Below are positions 26,832 to 37,500 of a stretch of 64,000 nucleotides of DNA, in pieces. Location: contig NZ_AP022595.1 of NCBI RefSeq assembly GCF_010731875.1, forward strand, positions 124,001-188,000. The letters are read 5' to 3'. Each line of letters opens with the position of its first letter. The first letter of the stretch is position 1. A program made the position numbers and the translations under genes. This DNA comes from Mycolicibacterium sarraceniae (GTDB lineage Bacteria; Actinomycetota; Actinomycetes; Mycobacteriales; Mycobacteriaceae). The notes under the pieces are model-generated. The model saw only the letters and a list, made by a program, of their open reading frames with translations. It ran no database searches and had not been told where the DNA came from.

Positions 26832-27125
26832 GTGATCGAAGACGTGGATCCAGTCGGAGCTCTGTGCTGCCTGCTGATCGCGATCGCCGCACTAGCCGCT
26901 GTGGGCGGATACGTCGCGGGCGTCGTGCGTCAACGGCGACGGAACCATGCCCGCCGATACTTCGTGCTCGGCGTCGTCACCGGATTCATCGGGGCCTTCG
27001 TCGTGCGCCGTCCTGTCGGCCGCGACGTCATGCGCCGCCTGGCCCTTCCCCAGCGTTTTGACAATCCGCTCACCGTCGCGGCCTTGCAGCTACGCCGAGG
27101 CTTGAATTCGGTGCTCCCCCGGTAG
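26832..27125 (+). CDS. Small membrane protein (97 aa)
   Basis: GTG start at 26832. Two hydrophobic segments (ALCCLLIAIAALAAVGGYVAGV and RYFVLGVVTGFIGAFVV) flank a basic loop (RQRRRNHAR), giving a two-TM hairpin with a basic C-terminus. No family recognised. It is divergent from the radical SAM gene across 208 bp in which I see no gene. Confidence 0.55.
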   Translation: MIEDVDPVGALCCLLIAIAALAAVGGYVAGVVRQRRRNHARRYFVLGVVTGFIGAFVVRRPVGRDVMRRLALPQRFDNPLTVAALQLRRGLNSVLPR

Positions 27126-27135
27126 CGTGCCGTGG

Positions 27136-28605
27136 CTACCAGGGGCTCGGCGAGTAGTCCTTCAGGAAGCAGCCGCGCAGATCTTCGCCCAGCTCACCCC
27201 GGACAATCGGGTCATACACCCGGGCGGCCCCATCGACGAGGTCGAGCGGGGCATGGAAACCCTCGTCCGCGAGCCGCATCTTGGTCGGGTGCGGGCGCTC
27301 GTCGGTGATCCAGCCCGTGTCGACGGCGGTCATGAGAATGCCGTCCCTGTCCAGCATCTCGCCGGCGCTGGTGCGGGTGAGCATGTTCAGGGCCGCCTTG
27401 GCCATGTTGGTGTGCGGATGCCCCGGGCCCTTGTACGCCCGACCGAACTGACCTTCCATGGCCGAGACGTTCACCACGTACTTACGGCGCGCCGGCGACG
27501 CGGCCATCGATGCGCGCAGGCGGCTCACCAGAATGAACGGTGCCGTCTGATTGCACAGCTGGACCTCGAGCAATTCCATCGCGTCGACCTCGTGCACGCG
27601 TTGCGTCCAGCTGTTGATCGACGCGGTGTCCGGTAATAGACCACCGGCATCAATGGCGATGCCCGCAGCGATCCGGTCCGGGGACGCGCTGCGGGCGGTC
27701 AGCGCGAGTTCGGTGACCGAAGCGCTGGACCCGGGAGTTGACACCGCGTGCGGTGACTGGTGCTCGGCAAGACTTCCAGCAAGCGCCGCGGGATGGGCGT
27801 CGCTGACCCGGTCGAATGCGATCACGTCGACGATGTCTGGCGGCGGGGTGCGCTCGCCCTCGACGAGCGCGGCGTAGGACCCGGGCGCGCGGCGCACCGT
27901 CTGTGCGGCGTTGTTGATGAGGATGTCCAGCGGTCCCTGCGCGGCGACGTTGTCCGCGAGCGCGACGACCTGAGCCGGGTCGCGCAGGTCGATACCGACG
28001 ACTCTCAGCCGGTGCAACCAGTCGGCACTGTCGGGCATCGCTGCGAAACGGCGCACGGCGTCGTTCGGAAAGCGGGTGGTGATGGTCGTGTGGGCGCCAT
28101 CGCGGAGCAGTCGCAGCGCGATGTACATGCCGATCTTGGCGCGGCCACCAGTGAGCAGCGCCCGCCGACCGGTCAGGTCGGTGCGGGCGTCGCGCTTGGC
28201 ACGGTTGAGCGCGGCGCAGTCCGGGCACAGTTGGTGGTAGAACGCGTCAACCACCGTGTGGTGGTTCTTGCAGATGTAACAGGCGCGCGAGCGGATCAGC
28301 GTCCCCGCACTGGCCCCGATCACGGCGGACACCAGCGGCAGACCAGCAGTCTCGTCGTCGATGCGGCCGGGAGCCCCGGTGGCCGTGGCGGCGATGACGG
28401 CGCGATCGGCGGCCGCCACCTCGTCGCGCTTGGCGGTGCGGCGAGCTTTCTTCACCGCCTTGAACACGGCCGCCGTGGCCCGGCGCACGGCAACGGCGTC
28501 AGGGTGGTCGGCCGGCAACGCCTCGACGTCAGCCAGCACCTGCAGGCAGGTGCGAAGCTTGTCCGGGTCGATCGCGGCCACCACGGAAGAATAGGCGCTA
28601 GTCAC
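27136..28605 (-). CDS. SDR-family oxidoreductase with N-terminal helical region and zinc-ribbon-like insert (489 aa)
   Basis: From the GTG at 28605 (VTSAYSSVVAAIDPDKL) an N-terminal ~110-residue helical part precedes CYICKNHHTVVDAFYHQLC followed by PDC, a Cys4 ribbon. The SDR core has RALLTGGRAKIGMYIAL (dinucleotide-binding), LDILINNAAQT, and the catalytic VNVSAMEG (Ser) with YKGPGHPHTNMAK (Tyr, Lys). Larger than classical SDRs (250 aa) because of the N-terminal extension, an arrangement known in actinobacteria. The substrate is unknown. Intact. Confidence 0.82.
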   Translation of the reverse strand: MTSAYSSVVAAIDPDKLRTCLQVLADVEALPADHPDAVAVRRATAAVFKAVKKARRTAKRDEVAAADRAVIAATATGAPGRIDDETAGLPLVSAVIGASAGTLIRSRACYICKNHHTVVDAFYHQLCPDCAALNRAKRDARTDLTGRRALLTGGRAKIGMYIALRLLRDGAHTTITTRFPNDAVRRFAAMPDSADWLHRLRVVGIDLRDPAQVVALADNVAAQGPLDILINNAAQTVRRAPGSYAALVEGERTPPPDIVDVIAFDRVSDAHPAALAGSLAEHQSPHAVSTPGSSASVTELALTARSASPDRIAAGIAIDAGGLLPDTASINSWTQRVHEVDAMELLEVQLCNQTAPFILVSRLRASMAASPARRKYVVNVSAMEGQFGRAYKGPGHPHTNMAKAALNMLTRTSAGEMLDRDGILMTAVDTGWITDERPHPTKMRLADEGFHAPLDLVDGAARVYDPIVRGELGEDLRGCFLKDYSPSPW

Positions 28606-28666
28606 CCAAGTCCCTGCATCGAGACGCGGGGCAGCAGCGGTCTGGACTGGTCCGAACGATGCCGCC

Positions 28667-29098
28667 TCAGGCGACGAGATTGTTCGCAGCACCCGCCATG
28701 TGCTCGACGGCGGCCTGGGCAGCCGCCGACTCGTCGCCCGCTTCGATCGCGTCGACGATGTCGTGATGGCGTTTGCCGTTCATGTTCTTGATGGCGCGCT
28801 CGACGCCGGCGAACATGATCGACATCCGGATGCTGCCCTCCAGCGAAGACCACTGATGCAGCAACGTTTCGTTGCCGGTGAGCTGGCACGCCGAGATCAG
28901 GCCCTCCTGCTGCAGTTGTCGCATCGCCTCACGCAATGTGCCGCGGCTGATCTGCAGCGCATCCGACAGTTCGGTCTCCACCAGGTGGGTGCCGGGAGTC
29001 AGTTGGCCGGTGGTGATGGCACGGCGCAGCGCCGAGAGTGCTTGCTGGCGCCGGCTGGTCTTCTCCAGGCGGAGCAGGGACGTCGTATCGACGGACAT
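28667..29098 (-). pseudogene. GntR/FadR-type regulator with most of the effector domain deleted in frame (143 aa)
   Basis: The N-terminal winged helix is complete (RRAITTGQLTPGTHLVETEL, GTLREAMRQLQQEGLI). The FCD domain should then span ~140 residues, but only its last third is present (LTGNETLLHQWSSLEGSIRM, RHHDIVDAIEAGDESA). Some 60-70 residues with the metal-binding residues of helices 1-4 are missing without a frame change. DNA binding could survive without ligand response. The 26-bp inverted repeat just upstream (29112-29137) is its probable operator. Confidence 0.7.
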
Positions 29099-29111
29099 CG
29101 CGGGCTCCTTG

Positions 29112-29137
29112 ATTGTCAACAATTGGCTGTTGACAAT
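29112..29137. promoter_or_regulatory. GntR operator
   Basis: Perfect arms ATTGTCAACA and TGTTGACAAT with a 6-bp spacer, 14 bp upstream of the gntR start; contains the TTGTnnACAA-type core of FadR-subfamily sites. Confidence 0.7.
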
Positions 29138-29194
29138 CGATATTGCAGCCGACCGCGGATAGTCGCGACGATCCGCGCCGTCGAGAGGCCGTAT

Positions 29195-30017
29195 CGAACA
29201 GTCCACCCACAACGGTGTGGTTCTCCAAGGTCAGCACCAGCCGGTCCGAAACGATGTGGGCCATCACGGTTTCCTCGTCGAACGGCTTGATCGTCGGGGT
29301 GTGTACCACGGCAACGCTCACGTTGTCGGCGGCTAGCTGCTCGGCGGCCTGCAGCGCACGCATCGTCATCAGGCCCGACGAAATCAGCACGACGTCAGTG
29401 CCGTCGCGCAGCACTGCGGCCTTTCCGAGCTCGAATCGGTAGTCATACTGGTCGAGCACGGTTGGGACGTTTCCGCGCAGCAGGCGCAGATACGTCGGCC
29501 CCGGATCTTCAGCCCGCTGGGGCACCGCCGGCTCGATATCAACCGAATCGCACGGGTCGACGATCGTCAGGCCCGGGATGCCGCGGAAGATGGCGATATC
29601 TTCGGTGGCCTGATGAGACGGCCCGTACCCGGTCGTCAAACCCGGCAGCCCGCCCACGATGTTGACGTTGAGTCCCGGCTCGGCGATATCGAGGCAGATG
29701 AAGTCGTACGCGCGGCGCGCGGCGAAGACCGAATACGTCGAGGCGAACGGCACCAGGCCCGTTTCCGCCAACCCCGCCGCGGCCTCGAACAGCAACTGCT
29801 CGGCCATCCCCATCTGGAAGAACCGGTCCGGGAACTCGTTAGCGAAGATATGCATGTCGGTGTACTTACCGAGGTCGGCTGTCAGGCCGACGATCCGGTC
29901 ATCGGCGTGCGCCGCCTTGATCAAAGCGTGCCCAAACGGGGCCGATGCGGTCTTCTGCCCAGGGTCGGCGAACGAGGCGATCATCGCCGAGGTACGCAGC
30001 GGTGCAACGGATGTCAT
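29195..30017 (-). pseudogene. Transketolase C-terminal subunit, 3'-truncated
   Basis: MTSVAPLRTSAMIASFADPG starts at 30017 with ATGA overlap to the N-terminal subunit gene. The pyrimidine-binding and C-terminal domains are good (ADLGKYTDMHIFANEFPDRF, GMAEQLLFEAAAGLAETG, GYGPSHQATEDIA). The homology ends at LENHTVVGGLFD (about 29195); the last ~50 residues are replaced by the region in front of gntR. The enzyme is therefore incomplete although most of it remains. Confidence 0.75.
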
Positions 30018-30850
30018 GCGGATACTGCTTGGCTTACAGTCAGCTGGTCGCGACAGATCTGCCATTCGTCAGCGTCGATGCGCATGAAGTGCGCTTTCTC
30101 ACGGGTCTCCAGCAGCGGCACACCACGGCCAATCTTGGTGTCACACAGGATGACTGACGGGACATCGGGGTCGGAATCCGCGATGCTGTCGAACGCAGCG
30201 AGAAGGGCATTGACATCGTTACCGTCCACCCGTTGGGCGTACCACCCGCAGGCGGCCCATTTGTCGGTCACCGGTTCGGTGCGCAACACCCCGACTGTGG
30301 GACCGTCGGCCTGCAGAGCGTTGATATCGACCATCGCGGTCAGATTTCCCAACCTGTGGTGAGACGCACCCATAGCGGCCTCCCAGGTCGAACCCTCGTC
30401 GAGCTCGCCATCGGAAAGGAAGTTGATCACCCGTGACACAGAGCCCTGGTGGCGCAGACCGAGCGCCATTCCGACTGCGACCGTCAGGCCGTGCCCCAGC
30501 GAACCGCCCGATATTTCCATTCCAGTTGGGTAGCTTGCCATTCCAGACATCGGCAGCCGTGACCCATCCGAGCCGTAGCTGCTCAGTTCCGCGCTGTCGA
30601 TGATGCCGGCCTCGGCCAGTGCGGCGTAGAGCCCAATCGCATAGTGTCCCGTCGACAGCAGGAACCGGTCACGGCCGACCCAGTGCGGGTCGTCGGCCCG
30701 GTACCGCAGCTGATCGGCATAGACCGTGGCGAGCATGTCGGCGGCACCGAGTGCCTGTCCGACGTAGCCCTGCCCCTGCGCCTCCCCCATGTCGAGCACG
30801 TGATGGCGCATCCGGTAGGCGGCCTCGGCCACCTTCGTTGCGCGCATCAC
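30014..30850 (-). CDS. Transketolase N-terminal subunit (278 aa)
   Basis: MMRATKVAEAAYRMRHHVLD, then DRFLLSTGHYAIGLYAAL, GSLGHGLTVAVGMALGL and the thiamine-diphosphate motif LSDGELDEGSTWEAA. This is the complete first half of a split transketolase, as found in sugar-alcohol catabolic operons. It needs the C-terminal subunit at 29195-30017, which is truncated, so activity is doubtful. Start overlaps the stop of the MFS fragment upstream (ATGA). Confidence 0.85.
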   Translation of the reverse strand: MMRATKVAEAAYRMRHHVLDMGEAQGQGYVGQALGAADMLATVYADQLRYRADDPHWVGRDRFLLSTGHYAIGLYAALAEAGIIDSAELSSYGSDGSRLPMSGMASYPTGMEISGGSLGHGLTVAVGMALGLRHQGSVSRVINFLSDGELDEGSTWEAAMGASHHRLGNLTAMVDINALQADGPTVGVLRTEPVTDKWAACGWYAQRVDGNDVNALLAAFDSIADSDPDVPSVILCDTKIGRGVPLLETREKAHFMRIDADEWQICRDQLTVSQAVSA

Positions 30851-31150
30851 GCGGCCAGCGCATGCGGTGCGGGTGTGACAGCCGCAGCCTCGTCAGCGAG
30901 CTGGCGCTCCCGCTTGCCCCACATCTCACGAGTCGACAGCGCTGCCCACAGGCCGATCGCGGCGTAACCGGAGAACAGCAGCGCCGGGCCGATCCACCCG
31001 AATCCCTCGAACAGCAAGGTGGTGATGAACGGCGTGAAGCCGGACACCATTGCCGAGATCTGGTATGCCAGTGACGCTCCCGATGCGCGGGTGTTCGCGG
31101 CGAATAGCTCCGGGAACCACGCGCCCTGCGGGCCGGCGCAACAGAGGATC
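30847..31150 (-). pseudogene. MFS (metabolite:H+ symporter) C-terminal fragment
   Basis: WFPELFAANTRASGASLAYQ, then ISAMVSGFTPFITTLLFEGF and LLFSGYAAIGLWAALS are the last two to three helices of an MHS-type sugar/organic acid symporter. The first ~330 residues are missing: at about 31150 the sequence switches to the plus-strand DhaL fragment, so both genes were cut by one deletion. Confidence 0.7.
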
Positions 31151-31649
31151 CCACGTTCACCACCGCCGCGGTGGCTATCGCCGACCCGGCGTCGCACGCG
31201 TGCGGCTCTGCTGTTGCCCAGGGCATTTCAGCGATCGCTGCGCAGATGACGGCCGCCGAGGACGAGCTCGGCCGCATCGATGCCGTCGCCGGCGACGGCG
31301 ACCACGGGCGCGGCATGGTCAAGGGCGCGACGGCCGCCCGCATCGCGGCCGCGACGCCCTCGTCACGCTCGGCGGCGCCCGGCCCGGCGACAAGACCATG
31401 CTCGACGCACTCCGACCGTTCGTCGATGCCGTCGACGCCGCCGTCTCTGACGGAAAAGACTGGCGCACAGCGTGGTTGGCCTCGGTCGAGATCGCGCAGA
31501 AGGCCGCAGCCGAAACCGCAGACCTGCGCCCGAAAGTAGGGCGGGCCCGCCCGCTGGCCGAACGCAGCGTCGGAACACCCGATGCCGGTGCCATCTCACT
31601 GGCGATGTGTATCCACACCGTCGCCGATCTGATCGAGGAGAACGAGTAA
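31150..31649 (+). pseudogene. Dihydroxyacetone/erythrulose kinase DhaL domain, 5'-truncated and internally deleted
   Basis: AIADPASHACGSAVAQGI to GRIDAVAGDGDHGRGMVKGA is the DhaL ATP-binding start (GDGDHG). After a change of frame near 31350 the gene resumes as LGGARPGDKTMLDALRPFV and [20 protein letters not shown]. About 45 residues are missing, plus the whole DhaK domain expected upstream. In mycobacteria such kinases next to RpiB-like isomerases act on erythrulose in tetritol breakdown. Stop and rpiB start overlap (TAATG). Confidence 0.72.
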
Positions 31650-32116
31650 TGACCCTGCGCGTAGTGGTCGGCAGCGATGACGCCGGCCTGGAGTACAAAG
31701 ACATCCTGCTGCGCGATCTGCAGGCGGACCCTCGGGTGAGCACCGTCGTCGACGTCGGCGTCGGCCACGACGAGCACACCGCCTATCCCCACGTCGCGGT
31801 GAACGCCGCACGGATGATCGCCGACGGCCGAGCCGATCGGGCGTTGTTGGTGTGCGGAACCGGGCTCGGTGTGGCGATCAGCGCCAACAAGGTTCCCGGA
31901 ATCCGTGCCGTCACCGCCCACGACAGCTTCTCGGTGGAACGGGCGGTCTTGAGCAATAACGCACAGGTGCTGTGCTTTGGTCAGCGCGTCGTCGGTATCG
32001 AACTGGCACGCCGGCTGGCGGCCGAATGGCTGGGATAAGAGTTCGATCCGGAGTCGGCTTCCGCGGACAAAGTTGCCGCGATTTGCGGTTACGAGCTGGT
32101 GACGGAGGCTCCGTAA
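31649..32116 (+). pseudogene. RpiB/LacAB-family sugar-phosphate isomerase with an in-frame premature TAA
   Basis: [39 protein letters not shown] and [20 protein letters not shown] are the RpiB family signatures. In this context it is probably an erythrulose-4-phosphate isomerase rather than ribose-5-phosphate isomerase. The frame stops after AAEWLG at 32038, but continues without any shift as EFDPESASADKVAAICGYEL to a natural TAA at 32116, giving 155 codons, the normal family length. A single Tyr-to-ochre change (TAC to TAA) explains it. The last helix, which contributes to the dimer, would be lost. Confidence 0.85.
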
Positions 32117-32173
32117 ACAGCCGACGGCACTGCCGGGGCTCAACTCGGTGCTGACCCGGTAGCGTGCGGGCGT

Positions 32174-33334
32174 ATGCGCTTCGGTAGCTTCATGGCTCCC
32201 TTCCATCCGGCCGGCCAGAACCCCACTCTTGCGATCGAGCGGGACCTCGACCTGATCGTCGCGATGGATCGCCTGGGCTTCGAGGAAGCCTGGATCGGCG
32301 AGCATCACTCCGCGGGATTCGAGATCATCGCCTCGCCCGAGGTCGTCATCGCCGTCGCCGCGGAGCGCACGAAACACATCAAGCTCGGCACCGGCGTGAG
32401 CTCGCTGCCGTATCACAATCCGTTGATGCTGGCCGACCGCATCGTGCTGCTCGATCACCTCACGCGCGGCCGAGTGATGCTGGGCTGCGGGCCAGGGCAG
32501 CTGACCTCAGACGCGCACATGCTCGGCATCCCCGCAGACGACCAGCGGCCACGCATGGAGCAGTGCCTGGACGCGATCATGCGGCTTCTGCGCGGCGAGA
32601 TCGTGACCATGCACACCGACGGATTCACCCTTGAAGACGCCCGCCTGCAGCTGAAGCCCTACAGCGATCCGTGTTTCGATATCGCTGTCGCAGCGTCCTT
32701 TTCGCCCACCGGGCCACGCGGTGCCGGCAAGCATGGCATCGGCATGTTGTCGATCGCGGCGACCGCGAAGCAGGGCATGGACCTCCTCGCCCACCACTGG
32801 GCCACGTGGGAGGAGGTGGCACACGAGCACGGCCACGTCGCCGACCGCTCCAAGTGGCGGCTCGTCGGGCCGATGCACCTCGCCGATACCCGCGAGCAGG
32901 CCGAGCGCGATGTCGAACACGGCATCGTCGAGTTCTCCCGGTACTTCAGCCATATCCTGCCTTCGGGCCCGGTCCAGGGCGATACCGCGGCCGAGATCAT
33001 CGCCCACAACCGCGAATCGGGATTCGCGGTTATCGGCACGCCCGACGATGCCGTCGCCAAGATCTCCGAACTGGTCGCGGCGAGCAACGGGGGCTTCGGC
33101 GCGTTCCTGCTCTTTGATCACGACTGGGCACCGCCGGCGGCCAAACTGCACAGCTACGAGCTGTTTGCGCAATATGTGATGCCACAGTTCACCGGCCAGG
33201 CCGCAGGGCCGGAGGCCTCCCGCGACTGGGTGACCGGAAGCGGGACGGAGTTCGTGGACCGAGCCACACACGCCATCGGCAAGGCCATCGAAGACCACGC
33301 TGCCGAGCAGGAAGCGAAGAAGACCCCGCGCTAG
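32174..33334 (+). CDS. LLM-class flavin-dependent oxidoreductase, limonene/alkane monooxygenase-like (386 aa)
   Basis: MRFGSFMAPFHPAGQNPTLA starts at 32174. Typical bacterial-luciferase features are WIGEHHSAGFEIIASPEVVI, LGTGVSSLPYHNPLMLADRI and GRVMLGCGPGQL. Its length and the AWIGEHH...YHNP pattern resemble two-component FMNH2-dependent monooxygenases such as limonene 1,2-monooxygenase. It would need a flavin reductase, none of which is seen nearby. Intact, in contrast with its neighbours on both sides. Confidence 0.85.
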   Translation: MRFGSFMAPFHPAGQNPTLAIERDLDLIVAMDRLGFEEAWIGEHHSAGFEIIASPEVVIAVAAERTKHIKLGTGVSSLPYHNPLMLADRIVLLDHLTRGRVMLGCGPGQLTSDAHMLGIPADDQRPRMEQCLDAIMRLLRGEIVTMHTDGFTLEDARLQLKPYSDPCFDIAVAASFSPTGPRGAGKHGIGMLSIAATAKQGMDLLAHHWATWEEVAHEHGHVADRSKWRLVGPMHLADTREQAERDVEHGIVEFSRYFSHILPSGPVQGDTAAEIIAHNRESGFAVIGTPDDAVAKISELVAASNGGFGAFLLFDHDWAPPAAKLHSYELFAQYVMPQFTGQAAGPEASRDWVTGSGTEFVDRATHAIGKAIEDHAAEQEAKKTPR

Positions 33335-33603
33335 GTCAGTGAACCTCGGCGGTCAACGGGGTTTGAGTCGATGGCGAGGCCGGCGCGGCGTCTTGCGCAC
33401 ACGAAAGCTCAGGGTGTCGCCGGACAACATGGCTGTCTGCGCCCCGAATCCGCGGCGGGCAAACAGCTGTGACGCGTTCCACATCACCCCGTGCACAAAT
33501 GTGGAGCGGTCGACTACGCACGACAGCTACAGCCCGCGCTTCCTACTCTCGACTGACGCGTTCTGCCTGATCGCGGAGGGGCTAGCCAGGAAGGGAGCCG
33601 GTA

Positions 33604-33780
33604 GTGACAGCTATCGACGATCGCGATCGTGCGTGGACCACGCTCTACGACGAAGTGAAAAGCCGCCTGGACGATGTGACGCTCGACGGCCGGTGGGAAA
33701 CGCGGATTCGCTCGGCGTTCAACATGTTGAGGATCCCGTTGATCTGGTGTGGCCTGGCGCTATCCGTACTTCACAAATAG
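33604..33780 (+). CDS. Short hypothetical protein (58 aa)
   Basis: GTG at 33604 with AGGAAGGGA upstream. Reads VTAIDDRDRAWTTLYDEVKS, then RLDDVTLDGRWETRIRSAF and a hydrophobic tail PLIWCGLALSVLHK. It could be a small peripheral membrane protein or the N-terminal stub of a larger gene. The RBS and start are good; there is no family. Confidence 0.4.
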   Translation: MTAIDDRDRAWTTLYDEVKSRLDDVTLDGRWETRIRSAFNMLRIPLIWCGLALSVLHK

Positions 33781-34512
33781 CGCCAGCGCAGCATCGCCCA
33801 CGACGCCCGCAACGCCGGCGCCGTGATGCAAGAAGATGCCGTCGACCCACAGGTAGACGTCATCTGCGGTGACGTACGCGCCCATGCCGGCAGGATCGCC
33901 GAGGGGAACCGTTGCCGCTGGCCGGTATCGGCGTCGATCCGCCGGTCATGCGTCTCCGTAGCCGTAGTCATAGAAGAGACGATCGCCCGTGCCGGACCAC
34001 ACCTGCTCACGCCGCACACCGTCTTAGGTGACACCGTCGTCGCCGTCGGGGAGATCGAACCCGGTGACGAGGTAAGCACCGGTCGGCGAGGTAGCGCAAT
34101 TCCGTGGGGTCCAGGGGATCCGCACCAGCACCGAGACCGAGGTGATAGAGCGGCACATCGCTGAATCGGCTAGCGCACAGTGAAGAGGGTGGCCGTGAGT
34201 CGGCTACCGTCGACGCCGTTCTGCTCGAGCGATCCCGATGCTGGTCCACCGGGGTTGTCCCGGTGGTCGGGGCGCGATCGCTGCGAGCAGCGCGACGACT
34301 ATCTGGGCGCGCTGAGCATCGAGATCGACGCACCGCCCTATGACCGCCTGGATCAAGTCAGCCGTGTCGAGCCAGGAGAGCCCTGCGGCAAGCTGGCGGA
34401 TAACGCCGCGCCTCGCGGGGGCGAGGACGCGACGATCCACTTCCACCCGGTGCTGGCGGGCTCGACGGTTTCTCCCGTCTGAAGCCCGCCAGCTTCCCCG
34501 CGCAGCGGAGGT
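33781..34512. other. Region without a credible gene
   Basis: Short frames on both strands are interrupted. A minus-strand series (VPLYHLGLGAGADPLD, GAYLVTGFDLPDGDD, DRLFYDYGYGDA, AYVTADDVYLWVDGIFLHH) looks like one protein broken in several frames, ending at the TAG at 33778, but I cannot identify it. Confidence 0.4.
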
Positions 34513-37500
34513 TTATGTGTAGCCGCCACCGCCGGCACCGCCGGCCCCGCCGGTCCCGCCGCCGCCGCCGGTCCCGCCGGTCCCGCCGCTGGGCGCGGCA
34601 CCGGACGTGCCGGGACTGCCGGCACTGCCGAAGGCGCCGTCGCCGTCGGCGCCGCCTTGCCCGCCGTCACCGCCGGTCCCGCCGGTCCCGCCGTCGCCGC
34701 CGGTCCCGCCGGTGAGGCCGTTGCCGCCGGTCCCGCCGGTCCCGCCGTCGCCGTCCGCCGTTCCGCCGTCCCGTTCCCCGCCGGTCCTGCCGACTCCCCT
34801 CCGCCGCCGTTCCTGCCCGTTGCCCCCCCCCTTCCTTCCGTCCGTTGCCGTCGATCCGGTGCTTTCCGGTCCCTGGTCCCGCCGTCCCGCCGTTGCCGTT
34901 GGTGGCGCGACGCCGCCGCCCGCCGGTCCCGCCGTCGCCGCCGGCCCCGCCTGCTACGCCGGCAGAGCCGTCGGCGCCGTTGCCGCCGGCCCCGCCGACA
35001 CCGCCGTCGCCGTTGGTGCCTGCGGTGCCTGCGGTACCTGCCCCGGTTCCGGCCGCGCCGCCGAACCCACCCGCGCCACCCGCCCCGCCGGTGCCGCCAG
35101 CGGCCCCGGCTGTCGCGCCATCGAGGCCCGCCGCGCCGGCGCTGCCGTCACCGCCGTTACCGCCGTCGCCGTTTTTGCCACCAGCGGCAGCCGCGCCGCC
35201 GTTACCGCCGTTACCGCCGTTACCGCCAGCGGTACCCGGCACAGCGCTGGGATCGGCCCCGGCGTTGTAGCCGTCACCGCCGGCCCCGCCGTCACCGGAC
35301 ACGCCGCTGACGCCGGTGGCACCGGTGTGACCCGCGGTGGCTCCGGTCCCACCGGCCACACCCCGGCCCCGCCGATACCGGCGGCACCACTGGTGCCGCC
35401 GTTACCGCCGTCACCGCCATCAGGAGTGGCGGCATCACCATCACCGCCTCGTCCACCGGTGCCGCCCGTCCCGCTGCTACCGCCGGCCCCGCCGTCACCG
35501 CCGTCACCGTTGCCGCCCGCGCTACCCGAACCCAGGGCCACCCCACCAGCACCGCCGTTACCACCAGCCCCGCCGATACCGCCGGTGCCGCCGTCACCAC
35601 CGGCTTGGCCCTTCGCACCGGCGGCCGCACCGGAGAGTCCGGTCACACCATCGCCGCCGGCGCCGACCCACCGAGACCGCCGCCACCACCGGCACCGCCG
35701 TTACCCGAGATCGAGCCACCACGCCCGCCCGCACCACCGTTACCGCCGAGACCGCCGACGAATCCGTTCGTCCCCAACGCTCCCGCGAACACACCATTAG
35801 CGCCGGGCAGGCCGGCCGCACCGCTACCACCAGCACCGCCAGCACCACCATTACCGGTAGACCCGCCGTCACCGCCGGCGCCGCCGTCACCGCCAGCGGT
35901 ACCCGGTGCCGCGCTGGGATCGGCCCCGGCGTTGTAGCCGTCACCGCCGGCCCCGCCGTCACCGGACACGCCGCTGACGCCGGTGGCACCGGTGTGACCC
36001 GCGGTGGCTCCGGTCCCACCGGCCACACCCCCGGCCCCGCCGATACCGGCGGCACCACTGGTGCCGCCGTTACCGCCGTCACCGCCATCAGGAGTGGCGG
36101 CATCACCATCACCGCCTCGTCCACCGGTGCCGCCCGTCCCGCTGCTACCGCCGGCCCCACCGTCACCGCCGTCACCGTTGCCGCCCGCGCTACCCGAACC
36201 CAGGGCCACCCCACCAGCACCGCCGTTACCACCAGCCCGCCGATACCGCCGGTGCCGCCGTCACCACCGGCTTGGCCTTCGCACCGGCGGCCGCACCGGA
36301 GAGTCCGGTCACACCATCGCCGCCGGCGCCGCCGACCCCACCGAGACCGCCGCCACCACCGGCACCGCCGTTACCCGAGATCGAGCCACCACGCCCGCCC
36401 GCACCACCGTTACCGCCGAGACCGCCGACGAATCCGTTCGTCCCCAACGCTCCGCGAACACACCATTAGCGCCGGGCAGGCCGCCGCACCGCTACCACCA
36501 GCACCGCCAGCACCACCATTACCGGTAGACCCGCCGTCACCGCCGGCGCCGCCGTTACCGCCGGCGGTGCCCGCCACAGCGCTGGGATCGGCCCCGGCGT
36601 TGTAGCCGTCACCGCCGCCCCCGTCACCGGACACGCCGCTGACGCCGGTGGCACCGGTGTGACCCGCGGTGGCTCCGGTCCCGCCGGCCACACCCCCGGC
36701 CCCGCCGATACCGGCGGCACCACTGGTGCCGCCGTTACCGCCGTCACCGCCATCAGGAGTGGCGGCATCACCATCACCGCCTCGTCCACCGGTGCCGCCC
36801 GTCCCGCTGCTACCGCCGGCCCCGCCGTCACCGCCGTCACCGTTGCCGCCCGCGCTACCCGAACCCAGGGCCACCCCACCAGCACCGCCGTTACCACCAG
36901 CCCCGCCGATACCGCCGGTGCCGCCGTCACCACCGGCTTGGCCCTTCGCACCGGCGGCCGCACCGGAGAGTCCGGTCACACCATCGCCGCCGGCGCCGCC
37001 GACCCCACCGAGACCGCCGCCACCACCGGCACCGCCGTTACCCGAGATCGAGCCACCACGCCCGCCCGCACCACCGTTACCGCCGAGACCGCCGACGAAT
37101 CCGTTCGTCCCCAACGCTCCCGCGAACACACCATTAGCGCCGGGCAGGCCGGCCGCACCGCTACCACCAGCACCGCCAGCACCACCATTACCGGTAGACC
37201 CGCCGTCACCGCCGGCGCCGCCGTCACCGCCAGCGGTACCCGGTGCCGCGCTGGGATCGGCCCCGGCGTTGTAGCCGTCACCGCCGGCCCCGCCGTCACC
37301 GGACACGCCGCTGACGCCGGTGGCACCGGTGTGACCCGCGGTGGCTCCGGTCCCACCGGCCACACCCCGGCCCCGCCGATACCGGCGGCACCACTGGTGC
37401 CGCCGTTACCGCCGTCACCGCCATCAGGAGTGGCGGCATCACCATCACCGCCTCGTCCACCGGTGCCGCCCGTCCCGCTGCTACCGCCGGCCCCACCGTT

